NCBI GenBank assembly: GCA_902779075.1
Contig: CACZAK010000159.1
Coordinates: forward strand, 1 to 9,930
From: an uncultured bacterium
GTDB lineage: Bacteria > Verrucomicrobiota > Kiritimatiellia > RFP12 > UBA1067
Direction of reading: 5' to 3'
DNA length: 9,930 nucleotides
In this document: in pieces, positions 1 to 6,107 of the stretch
Numbering within the stretch: position 1 is the first letter of the stretch
How the letters are laid out: each line of letters begins with the position of its first letter
Translations under genes and position numbers: made by a program
Notes under the pieces: generated by a model
Told to the model about the DNA's origin: nothing
The model's database searches: none
The model's input: the letters and a program-made list of their open reading frames with translations, nothing else

Positions 1-1
1 G

Positions 2-181
2 TCGGGACACTGGCTCTTCGGTTTCGCCTCCAAGAAGTACCACCCGATCGGCGACCTCAACGAGGCGCGCTGGAACAAGCTGCGCATCAACACGCGCTAT
101 TACAACACCGCGCTCCACCGCGGCGCGTTCGCGCTCCCGAATTACGTGCTCGACATCCTCAAGGAGGAGGAGCACAGCTAA
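2..181 (+). CDS. speE: Spermidine synthase, C-terminal end (partial)
   Basis: The open frame enters from the left edge and stops at TAA 179-181, leaving 59 residues. They match the end of spermidine synthases: a WLFGFASKKYHP strand (family form W-F/T-F-x-x-x-S-K-K-Y), then LRINTRYYNTALHRGAFALPNYV, in which YYN-x-x-x-H-x-x-x-F-x-LP is the conserved C-terminal signature of the SpeE fold. The enzyme moves an aminopropyl group from decarboxylated S-adenosylmethionine to putrescine in the cytoplasm. The SAM-binding core and the catalytic Asp lie outside the window and cannot be checked. The stop is 13 bases before mnmE, so the two are probably co-transcribed. Identification rests on recognised motifs over a short stretch. 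Confidence 0.82.
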   Translation, partial: SGHWLFGFASKKYHPIGDLNEARWNKLRINTRYYNTALHRGAFALPNYVLDILKEEEHS

Positions 182-194
182 CGGGCGCTCCGGC

Positions 195-1466
195 ATGGAC
201 GAGTCGTCTACGATTGCGGCGGTGGCCACCGCGCCCGGACGCGGCGGCGTGGCCGTGGTGCGCGTGAGCGGTCCGGAGGCGTTTGATATTGCATCGACGC
301 TGACGGGCAGGCACGTGGACGCCGTATGTGCCGGGCGCTTCTTCCATGCCGTCCTCCGCCACGGCGGCAAGCCGCTCGACGACGGTCTAGTGCTCGTGTT
401 CAAGGCCCCTGCAAGCTACACGGGCGAGGACGTGGTGGAGTTCCAGACGCACGGCGGCGTGGTGGCACCCCGCCGCGTACTTTCCGCCTGCCTCGCGTGT
501 GGTGCGCGTCTCGCACGGCGCGGTGAGTTCACGCAGCGCTCGTTCCTGAACGGACGCCTCGACATCTCCGCTGCGGAGGCTGTGATCGACCTTGTGGACG
601 CCAAGACCGACCGCGCGGCCGACGACGCCGTGGCACGTCTAGGCGGTGCGGCGGCGCGCGCGGACGCCGACCTCTATGCCGCCGCGCTCGACATTTCCAG
701 CCGCCTCGAACATGCGCTCGACTTCAGCGAGGACGAGCTTCCGCCGGGGTATGTGGAGGATATTTCCGCCGACATCGGCACCCTTGGAGAGCGCATTGCG
801 TCGGAGCTGAAGCGGCTCCGCGAAGGGAAAATCCTGCGCGAGGGCGCGCTCGTGGTACTGGCGGGTCCGCCGAACGCGGGCAAGAGCTCGCTCCTCAACG
901 CGCTCCTCGGCGAAAAACGCGCGATCGTGAGTGCTGAGGCGGGAACCACGCGGGATTCGATCGAGGAGTGGCTGGACGTCGGGGGCTGGCCGGTGCGGCT
1001 CGTGGACACTGCGGGAATCCGTCGTGCGGCGAACGCCGTGGAGGCCGAGGGGGTGGAACGCGCGGAAGAACTGGTCGCGCGCGCGGACCTCGTTGTGGCG
1101 CTCGACTTGGACGTGCCGGGCGCGCTCCGCGTCCACTCCAAGTGCGACCTCGGACGCGGCGAGGGGCTGAACGTGAGCGCGGTGACGGGCGAGGGACTGG
1201 ACGCGCTGCGGGAGGCGATAGCGTCGCGGCTCGCGGCGCGGGCGGCGTCCGGCGACGAGCCGCAGGCGGAAGCATCCGCCCGACGCGGGGAGCTGCTTGG
1301 CTCGGCGCGGGAGGCGCTTGCACGCGCGGCGGAGGGGCTTCCGGACCTCGTTCTAGCGGCCAACGGGGCGCGCGCAGCGGCCGAATCGTTAGGGCGTCTC
1401 GCGGGAAAGGTCTATGCCGACGATTTACTTGATTCGCTATTTTCTCGTTTCTGCATTGGCAAATGA
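195..1466 (+). CDS. mnmE: tRNA modification GTPase MnmE (short form)
   Basis: MnmE works with MnmG to install the 5-carboxymethylaminomethyl group on U34 of certain tRNAs. The 423-residue product has the full layout: an N-terminal folate-binding domain beginning MDESSTIAAVATAPGRGG, a central helical domain, a G domain inserted near residues 215-340, and the hallmark C-terminal FCIGK (419-423). In the G domain, G1 is GPPNAGKSS (224-232), G2 is GTTRDS (250-255), G3 is DTAG (271-274), and G5 is probably SAVTGEG. G4 reads SKCD (315-318) instead of the usual NKxD, and the G3-G4 stretch is clearly shorter than usual. The family is normally about 450-460 residues. ATG 195 is chosen because the N-terminus aligns with the family; no good Shine-Dalgarno sits just upstream. 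The gene lies 13 bases after speE. Confidence 0.95.
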   Translation: MDESSTIAAVATAPGRGGVAVVRVSGPEAFDIASTLTGRHVDAVCAGRFFHAVLRHGGKPLDDGLVLVFKAPASYTGEDVVEFQTHGGVVAPRRVLSACLACGARLARRGEFTQRSFLNGRLDISAAEAVIDLVDAKTDRAADDAVARLGGAAARADADLYAAALDISSRLEHALDFSEDELPPGYVEDISADIGTLGERIASELKRLREGKILREGALVVLAGPPNAGKSSLLNALLGEKRAIVSAEAGTTRDSIEEWLDVGGWPVRLVDTAGIRRAANAVEAEGVERAEELVARADLVVALDLDVPGALRVHSKCDLGRGEGLNVSAVTGEGLDALREAIASRLAARAASGDEPQAEASARRGELLGSAREALARAAEGLPDLVLAANGARAAAESLGRLAGKVYADDLLDSLFSRFCIGK

Positions 1467-1485
1467 CCCAGAAATGTGCTAAACT
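1456..1485 (+). promoter_or_regulatory. Candidate sigma-70 promoter with extended -10
   Basis: A TTGGCA -35 (1456-1461, 5/6 to consensus) is followed after 18 bases by TAAACT (1480-1485, 4/6), preceded by TG at 1477-1478 in the extended -10 position. It lies across the mnmE stop codon. Transcription would begin around 1491-1493, nearly at the ATG (1495) of the small membrane protein, giving an almost leaderless mRNA. No Shine-Dalgarno is visible in the short leader, which fits. Inferred from sequence only. Confidence 0.4.
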
Positions 1486-1494
1486 TATCCCGCC

Positions 1495-1734
1495 ATGAAA
1501 CTAAAGAAATCAGATGACGGAGCCGAGACGACCGCTCCGGCCGCGCCTACGGGCGGGGCCGTGATTGCGGACCGTTTCAAGCTGGACATTGACGCCGGCG
1601 CGTCCAAGGGACCGGCCGGCGTAAGCAAGGTGGGTGCGATGTGTGCCCTCATCGGCACGCTTGCCTCCATCGCCATGCTTGGCGTAGTGGCTTGGCTCCT
1701 CTACCAGAACTGGGAACTGATCAAAGACTTCTAA
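1495..1734 (+). CDS. Small single-pass membrane protein, unknown function
   Basis: This 79-residue protein is not one I recognise. Residues 1-45 are polar and low in complexity (MKLKKSDDGAETTAPAAPTGG), with a lysine-rich start. Residues 47-70 form one strong hydrophobic helix (GAMCALIGTLASIAMLGVVAWLLY), followed by a short tail QNWELIKDF. There is no signal-peptidase site, so a bitopic inner-membrane protein is likely. Flanking charge suggests the long N-terminal part stays in the cytoplasm, but this is weak. The frame is credible because it sits 28 bases after mnmE and 13 before nadC, has a candidate promoter directly upstream, and no longer frame competes. No Shine-Dalgarno is seen. Nothing in the sequence links it to NAD synthesis or tRNA modification beyond position. 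Confidence 0.7.
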   Translation: MKLKKSDDGAETTAPAAPTGGAVIADRFKLDIDAGASKGPAGVSKVGAMCALIGTLASIAMLGVVAWLLYQNWELIKDF

Positions 1735-1747
1735 AGCGTTCCAGGCC

Positions 1748-2638
1748 ATGAAGGACGTCATGAAGTCGGCCCGCGCACGCGCGGCCGTTCGTCTTGCGTT
1801 GGACGAAGACCTCGCCAGCGCAGTGGATGCTTTGTCAGAACCCTGGTGCGATGCCACATCGCTCGCGCTTGTGGACCCCGCCGCGAAGGCGACGGGCGAA
1901 ATCTACGCGAAGGGCACGGGCTGCGTCGTGGCCGGTGCCACCGTGGCGCGGGCCGTGATGAAGGCAGTCGACCCGAAGATACAAGTTCGGATTCTGAAGC
2001 CTGACGGCTCCGTCGTCAAGCCGCGCGAGCCGATCCTCGTGTTCAAGGGCCGCGCGCAGAGCATCCTCGCTGCGGAGCGTACCGCGCTCAATTTCATGCA
2101 GCGGATGTGCGCCACGGCCACGCTCACGCGCAAGTTCGTGGATGCCACGAAGCGCTGGGGCACGCTCATCTTGGATACGCGCAAGACCACGCCCGGGCTC
2201 CGTGTTTTCGAGAAGTATGCAGTCACGTGCGGCGGCGGCACGAACCACCGCATGGGCATGTACGACCGCGTACTGATGAAGGACAACCACCGCCGCCTCT
2301 GGAAGGGCGGCGACCCCGACGAGCTCGACCAGGCCGTGGTGGCTGCGCGTAAGGCGTTTCCGAAACTCGCCGTCGAGGTTGAGGTGGAGAGTCTGCGCGA
2401 ATGCGCGAGCGCGCTCAAGGCGAAGCCGGAGTGGATCATGCTCGACAACATGTCCTGCGCGGACATGAAGAAGTGCGTGAAGATGTGCAAGGGCATTTCA
2501 AAGACCGAGGCGTCGGGCGGCATCACGCTCGACCGTGCGCGCGAGGTGGCCGCCACGGGCGTTACGGCGATTTCGCTCGGGTGCCTCACGCACAGCGCGG
2601 GATCGGTTGACCTCTCGCTCGAGTGGAAGGCGGTCTGA
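1748..2638 (+). CDS. nadC: Nicotinate-nucleotide pyrophosphorylase (quinolinate phosphoribosyltransferase)
   Basis: The enzyme converts quinolinate and PRPP to nicotinate mononucleotide, CO2 and pyrophosphate in de novo NAD synthesis. The 296-residue product has typical length. Visible signatures are RTALNFMQRMC, then DTRKTTPG (143-150) with the substrate-binding Arg/Lys, CGGGTNHR (161-168), LMKDNH (177-181), an EVEVES strand carrying acidic phosphoribosyl-site residues, EWIMLDNM, EASGGI and the C-terminal ISLGCLTHSA loop. Two starts are possible: ATG 1748, which gives this call, and ATG 1760, preceded by AAGGA at 1751-1755 but with only 4 bases of spacing. The product differs by four residues. 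The stop TGA shares one base with the coaX start, pointing to coupled translation. No nadA or nadB is present here. Confidence 0.95.
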   Translation: MKDVMKSARARAAVRLALDEDLASAVDALSEPWCDATSLALVDPAAKATGEIYAKGTGCVVAGATVARAVMKAVDPKIQVRILKPDGSVVKPREPILVFKGRAQSILAAERTALNFMQRMCATATLTRKFVDATKRWGTLILDTRKTTPGLRVFEKYAVTCGGGTNHRMGMYDRVLMKDNHRRLWKGGDPDELDQAVVAARKAFPKLAVEVEVESLRECASALKAKPEWIMLDNMSCADMKKCVKMCKGISKTEASGGITLDRAREVAATGVTAISLGCLTHSAGSVDLSLEWKAV

Positions 2639-3444
2639 TGAGGCTCGTCGTCGTCGATGTCGGCAACACGTCCACGGCCGTGGGGCTGTGGTCCGGCGGC
2701 CGCGTGACCAGAGTGCAGCATATTGACTGGGGAAACGCCGGGGAGAACGCCGGCATGATATGCCGGCGCACAGAACTCAGCCGGAGCACAGGATTCTGCC
2801 GGTGCACAGGACTCGTAGAGGCTCTTGTGCCACGTGCGGAAGCCATCGCATACGTGAGCGTGGTGCCGAAGGTCGATGCGCCCTGGCGGGCGTTCGCGCG
2901 CCGCATTGGAAAGCCGCTCATCCCCATCACATACAAGGATTTTCCGCTTCGTCTCGACTATCCGAAGCCCGAGACCATCGGCGCGGACCGCCTCGCGGAT
3001 GCGGCCGCGGCGGTGGATCGCTACGGCGCGCCGGTGCTAGTGTGCGACTTCGGCACGGCGTTTACGGCGGCTGCTGTGACTGCTGACCGCACATGGCGGG
3101 GCGGCGTGATCGCTCCAGGCCTCCCGCTCATGCGCGACTACTTCTGCGCACGCACGGCGAAGCTGCCGCGAATCAAACTTGGTGGGAGGTGTCCCGTGAT
3201 CGGACGCTCTACCGAAGAGGCGATGCGCATCGGCGCGCTGGTAGGCGCGCGCGGCATGGTGCGCGAGATCGTGGAGCATCTTTCGCGCGCATTCGACTCG
3301 CGTTTCCGCCTCGTGGCGACAGGGGGCTACGCCTCTTGGGTGCTGAAAGACCTCGACCTGCCGTTTACAGTAGACCCCACGCTCACATTGCACGGTACGG
3401 GGCTCCTGGCGGCGCAGGCACTTGAAAGGAGCGAACATAAATGA
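2638..3444 (+). CDS. coaX: Type III pantothenate kinase
   Basis: CoaX phosphorylates pantothenate with ATP, the first step of coenzyme A synthesis. Seen in the 268 residues are an N-terminal phosphate-binding DVGNT (7-11), SVVPKVD, the PETIGADR substrate motif, DFGTAFT (from D137), GGVIAPGLPLM and a C-terminal GGYASWV, all in family order. ATG 2638 is chosen over an in-frame ATG at 2623 because the product then starts at the conserved first strand and overlaps the nadC stop by one base; AAGG at 2627-2630 serves as ribosome site. The stretch from GNT to SVVP is about 9 residues longer than in the Bacillus enzyme as I recall it, and residues 42-59 come from three 18-bp tandem repeats. Catalytic motifs look intact, so it is probably functional. 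It ends with a 4-base overlap with the next gene. Confidence 0.93.
   Translation: MRLVVVDVGNTSTAVGLWSGGRVTRVQHIDWGNAGENAGMICRRTELSRSTGFCRCTGLVEALVPRAEAIAYVSVVPKVDAPWRAFARRIGKPLIPITYKDFPLRLDYPKPETIGADRLADAAAAVDRYGAPVLVCDFGTAFTAAAVTADRTWRGGVIAPGLPLMRDYFCARTAKLPRIKLGGRCPVIGRSTEEAMRIGALVGARGMVREIVEHLSRAFDSRFRLVATGGYASWVLKDLDLPFTVDPTLTLHGTGLLAAQALERSEHK
2749..2767. repeat. Perfect 8-bp inverted repeat inside coaX
   Basis: GCCGGCAT (2749-2756) and ATGCCGGC (2760-2767) are perfect reverse complements separated by GAT. The right arm runs into the first of three 18-bp tandem repeats, and the pentamer GCCGG recurs at 2737, 2749, 2762, 2780 and 2798. The hairpin lies in coding sequence and disrupts no frame. 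Confidence 0.8.
2762..2815 (+). repeat. Three in-frame 18-bp tandem repeats in coaX
   Basis: Three units (2762-2779, 2780-2797, 2798-2815) share the pattern GCCGG-N-GCACAG-R-A-Y-T-C-N with a few changes each. They encode RRTELS, RSTGFC and RCTGLV, each of the form R-x-T-x-[LF]-x. Units are 18 bases, so the reading frame is kept. The array lies between the first strand region and the SVVP strand of the kinase, where an ordinary helix would be expected. Confidence 0.8.
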
Positions 3445-4007
3445 AATTAAAGACACTTTTCCTGCTGCCCCTTGCGTTTATCGCCGGGTGCGGGCTGCTT
3501 TTCGACGACCCGTACGTCAATGTGACGAACACGCCGCTGAACTGGTGCGAGGTACACTACTACAACGCAACGCGCGATCCGATCCGCCGCACGACCGTGC
3601 GCGTGACCGGACTGGGGCTCGTCGAGGTGAAGACTGGCACGTCGCGCCGCGTATCCGACAGCTTCGCGAAGAACAACGAGGACACGACATGGGATGACAT
3701 CACGACAAGCCAGTACACCGTCGACCCCGAGCACGTCCGCGTGGTGTTCCAGAACCTCGTCAATGCCGGCCTTTTCGACCGCGACAAGATCTTCAGGTCC
3801 ACGAAAAACCCTCCGACGGGCCGTTTCATAGCCGTACGGGCGGCTTTCGACAACAAGACGTTCTCCGAACCGTACAACATGTTTGAGGAAGACCCCGAAC
3901 TTGCCGAAAGACTCTACAACTTGGTGCTTGAGTTCAGCCGTCCTGTTGTGCGGCGGCGGAAGCCCGTTTACGGGCGGGGGCCTGAAGACAAGGAGGATGG
4001 AAAGTGA
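3441..4007 (+). CDS. Lipoprotein of unknown function
   Basis: The 188-residue product begins MKLKTLFLLPLAFIAGCG: a basic start, a hydrophobic core and an IAGC lipobox with Cys17 as the lipidated residue. Gly at +2 argues against inner-membrane retention, so outer-membrane anchoring is likely. The mature part has no motif I recognise. It is polar, with an early FDDPYVNVTNTPLNWCEVHYYN stretch, a likely beta-rich middle and a helical end (ELAERLYNLVLEF) leading to a very basic tail (RRRKP). The start overlaps the coaX stop by four bases (ATGA), with AAAGGA at 3425-3430 as ribosome site. Its own stop overlaps the next start the same way, so it is firmly in the operon. A link to the potassium-control protein downstream is possible but rests only on position. 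Confidence 0.85.
   Translation: MKLKTLFLLPLAFIAGCGLLFDDPYVNVTNTPLNWCEVHYYNATRDPIRRTTVRVTGLGLVEVKTGTSRRVSDSFAKNNEDTTWDDITTSQYTVDPEHVRVVFQNLVNAGLFDRDKIFRSTKNPPTGRFIAVRAAFDNKTFSEPYNMFEEDPELAERLYNLVLEFSRPVVRRRKPVYGRGPEDKEDGK
3990..3996 (+). promoter_or_regulatory. Strong Shine-Dalgarno that sets a GTG start
   Basis: AAGGAGG lies 7 bases before GTG 4004. It is the best ribosome site in the window and supports GTG rather than a later ATG as the start of the RCK protein, which then overlaps the lipoprotein stop by four bases (GTGA). Confidence 0.75.
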
Positions 4008-4672
4008 ATCGTGTGGCAATCATCGGAGCCGGCCGGTTCGGCATGGCCCTTGCAGAGTCGCTTTCTGAGAGCGGCGAGGAAGTCCTGCTCTTCGAGCGTA
4101 ACGGCAGCCTCGTGCAGTCCGCACTAAACGTGGTTTCCAGCGCCGTCCAAGGCGATGCGACGAACGCGCGTGCGCTGGAGGACGCAGGTTTGAGGGAGTG
4201 CGACGTAGCAGTGGTGGCGATTGGTTCGAACGTGGAGGCGTCGCTCCTCGCGACGGCCAACTGCAAGGAGCTGGGCGTGGGTACCGTGATCGCGAAGGCC
4301 ACTAGCGAACTGCACGGCAAGATTCTCGAGAAACTCGGTGCCGACCAGGTGATCTTCCCCGACCGCGAGAGCGCGCACCGCCTCGCGCGCAGCATAACGA
4401 ACCGCGGGGCGTTCGACCTTCTGGAGATTTCCGAGGGCTACTCGATCGCCGAGATCAAGGTGCCGGAGGTCTGCAAGGACAAGACCCTCGCGCAGGCGGA
4501 CCTGCGCAACCGCACGGGCGTGACGGTGCTCTGCATCCGCCGCCTCGACGAGAACCCCAAGAAGCCCCGCGCGATCATCGTACCGGGCCCGAATGACCAG
4601 ATCCACGCGGATGACAAGTTGATCGTGTTCGGCACCACGAAGCAGATCGACAACTTGGCCAACGAGAGCTGA
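4004..4672 (+). CDS. ktrA: KtrA/TrkA-type RCK regulator of potassium uptake
   Basis: This is the cytosolic gating subunit of a Ktr/Trk potassium transporter: a ring of these proteins binds nucleotide and opens or closes the membrane subunit. The 222 residues fit one RCK_N plus one RCK_C domain, the usual KtrA size. The Rossmann start MNRVAIIGAGRFGMALAE has the G8-x-G10-x-x-G13 nucleotide loop, and E31 ends strand 2 where the ribose is bound. VQGDAT and VVAIG follow as in the family. The C-terminal half (about 140-222) has IAEIKVP, NRTGVTVLCIRR and DKLIVFGT, as in RCK_C. The GTG start is backed by a strong Shine-Dalgarno. The membrane partner KtrB/TrkH is not in the window and may be elsewhere. 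KtrA versus a short TrkA cannot be settled here. Confidence 0.9.
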   Translation: MNRVAIIGAGRFGMALAESLSESGEEVLLFERNGSLVQSALNVVSSAVQGDATNARALEDAGLRECDVAVVAIGSNVEASLLATANCKELGVGTVIAKATSELHGKILEKLGADQVIFPDRESAHRLARSITNRGAFDLLEISEGYSIAEIKVPEVCKDKTLAQADLRNRTGVTVLCIRRLDENPKKPRAIIVPGPNDQIHADDKLIVFGTTKQIDNLANES

Positions 4673-4695
4673 ACAATTGAGACTTGTGAACAATT
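4670..4695 (+). repeat. Short 9-bp direct repeat in the ktrA-trpB2 gap
   Basis: TGAACAATT occurs at 4670-4678, overlapping the end of ktrA, and again at 4687-4695, 17 bases apart. The gap is AT-rich compared with its surroundings. It could be an operator-like pair or chance; no good -35/-10 pair is seen around it. Confidence 0.35.
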
Positions 4696-4700
4696 AATCA

Positions 4701-4706
4701 AAGGAG
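4701..4706 (+). promoter_or_regulatory. Ribosome binding site of trpB2
   Basis: AAGGAG lies 8 bases before ATG 4715, an optimal spacing that fixes the trpB2 start. Confidence 0.75.
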
Positions 4707-4714
4707 TAAAGCGC

Positions 4715-6082
4715 ATGAGCGAGAACATCCCCTACAAGACCTATCTGACCGAAGCCGAAGTGCCTACAGCCTGGTACAATTTGCGTGCGGACATGCAGAA
4801 GAAGCCAGCGCCGCTGTTGAACCCTGGCACGCTCCAGCCCGTTACGGCCGAGGAGCTGGAGCACGTGTTTTGCACGGAGCTGGTGAAACAGGAACTGGAC
4901 GACACGACTCAGTTCATACCGATTCCCGACGAGGTGCAGAAGTTCTACCGGATGTTCCGTCCCTCGCCGCTCATCCGCGCCTACTTCCTCGAGCGCGCGC
5001 TCGGCACGCCTGCGAAGATCTACTACAAGTTCGAGGGCAACAATACGTCCGGCTCGCACAAGCTCAACAGCGCCGTCGCGCAGGCGTACTACGCGAAGGC
5101 GCAGGGTCTGAAGGGCGTGACCACGGAGACCGGTGCGGGACAGTGGGGCACCGCGCTCTCGATGGCATGCGCGTTCTTCGGACTCGACTGCCAGGTGTAC
5201 ATGGTGAAGTGCTCGTACGAGCAGAAGCCGTTCCGTCGTGAGGTGATGCGCACGTACGGGGCGAACGTCACGCCGTCGCCCTCGATGAAGACGAACGTGG
5301 GCCGCGCGATCAACGCGGCGCATCCCGGCACCACGGGCTCGCTCGGCTGCGCGATCTCGGAGGCCGTGGAGGCGGCTGTCTCGCAGGAGGGCTACCGTTA
5401 CGTGCTCGGGTCCGTGCTTGCGCAGGTGCTGCTGCACCAGTCGATCATCGGACTTGAGGCGAAGAAGGCGTTTGACAAGTTGGGCGTTAAGCCGGATATC
5501 ATCATCGGCTGCGCGGGCGGCGGGTCGAACCTTGGCGGGCTCATCGCGCCGTTCATGGGCGAGAAGCTGCGCGGCGAGGCGGACTACCGCATCATCGCGG
5601 TGGAGCCGGCGAGCTGTCCGTCGTTCACGCGCGGACGCTACGCCTACGATTTCTGCGACACGGGCAAGGTGTGCCCGCTCCAGAAGATGTACACGCTCGG
5701 GCACGACTTCATTCCGTCCGCAAGCCACGCGGGCGGTCTCCGCTACCACGGCATGAGCGCGACGCTCTCGGAGCTGTACGACCAGAAGATGATGGAGGCG
5801 CGCGCGGTGGAGCAGACGAGCGTGTTCGCGGCGGCGGAGCAGTTCGCGCGCGTGGAGGGCATCCTGCCGGCGCCCGAGTCGAGCCACGCAATCCGCGCGG
5901 CGATCGACGAGGCGCTTCGCTGCAAGGCGGAGGGCAAGGAGGAGACGATCCTCTTCGGACTCACCGGCACGGGCTATTTCGACATGGTCGCCTACGAGAA
6001 GTTCAACGACGGTTCGATGTGCGACTACCTGCCCACTGACTCCGACCTCGAAGAGAGCTTCGCGAAGCTCCCGAAGGTCTAA
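4715..6082 (+). CDS. trpB: TrpB2-type tryptophan synthase beta-like protein
   Basis: This is a PLP enzyme expected to join indole and L-serine to give tryptophan. TrpB2 proteins are known to act without, or only loosely with, TrpA. Its 455 residues match the TrpB2 subgroup, which is longer than TrpB1 at its N-terminus. Seen are RPSPLIRAYFLE, KFEGNNTSGSHKLNSA with the PLP Schiff-base Lys116, ETGAGQWG with the catalytic Glu138, the phosphate loop GCAGGGSNLGG (from 265), GLRYHG, EGILPAPESSHA and a final LTGTGYFD. All key residues are present, so it should be active. No other trp gene is nearby, so indole rescue or a serine-related role is also possible. The last 24 codons are duplicated at 9677-9751. 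Confidence 0.93.
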   Translation: MSENIPYKTYLTEAEVPTAWYNLRADMQKKPAPLLNPGTLQPVTAEELEHVFCTELVKQELDDTTQFIPIPDEVQKFYRMFRPSPLIRAYFLERALGTPAKIYYKFEGNNTSGSHKLNSAVAQAYYAKAQGLKGVTTETGAGQWGTALSMACAFFGLDCQVYMVKCSYEQKPFRREVMRTYGANVTPSPSMKTNVGRAINAAHPGTTGSLGCAISEAVEAAVSQEGYRYVLGSVLAQVLLHQSIIGLEAKKAFDKLGVKPDIIIGCAGGGSNLGGLIAPFMGEKLRGEADYRIIAVEPASCPSFTRGRYAYDFCDTGKVCPLQKMYTLGHDFIPSASHAGGLRYHGMSATLSELYDQKMMEARAVEQTSVFAAAEQFARVEGILPAPESSHAIRAAIDEALRCKAEGKEETILFGLTGTGYFDMVAYEKFNDGSMCDYLPTDSDLEESFAKLPKV

Positions 6083-6085
6083 TCC
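6008..6085 (+). repeat. Left copy of 78-bp direct repeat (trpB2 3' end)
   Basis: These bases match 9677-9754 at 76 of 78 positions, offset 3669. The differences are C6034 versus G9703 (silent, Pro) and T6041 versus G9710 (Ser to Ala). Identity begins and ends abruptly, three bases past the trpB2 stop on the right. A 16-bp perfect palindrome, GAGCTTCGCGAAGCTC (6055-6070), is at its centre and is identical in the other copy (9724-9739). Confidence 0.95.
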
Positions 6086-6107
6086 GCTTGTTGCGACCAC
6101 CCGTGCC

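Noticed and set aside
2623..2637. Upstream ATG 2623 as the coaX start
   Set aside because: It would add five residues before the conserved first strand and overlap nadC by 16 bases; ATG 2638 has the usual overlap and ribosome site spacing.
2762..2815. CRISPR-like array
   Set aside because: Units are contiguous 18-mers with no spacers, lie in frame inside coaX, and no cas gene is present.
4670..4714. Promoter for trpB2 in the gap after ktrA
   Set aside because: TTGAGA at 4677 has no -10 at a workable distance (ATTAAT is only 10 bases on). The gene may be read from upstream.
6055..6070. Palindrome as terminator stem of trpB2
   Set aside because: It is inside the coding sequence and is not followed by a T-run.
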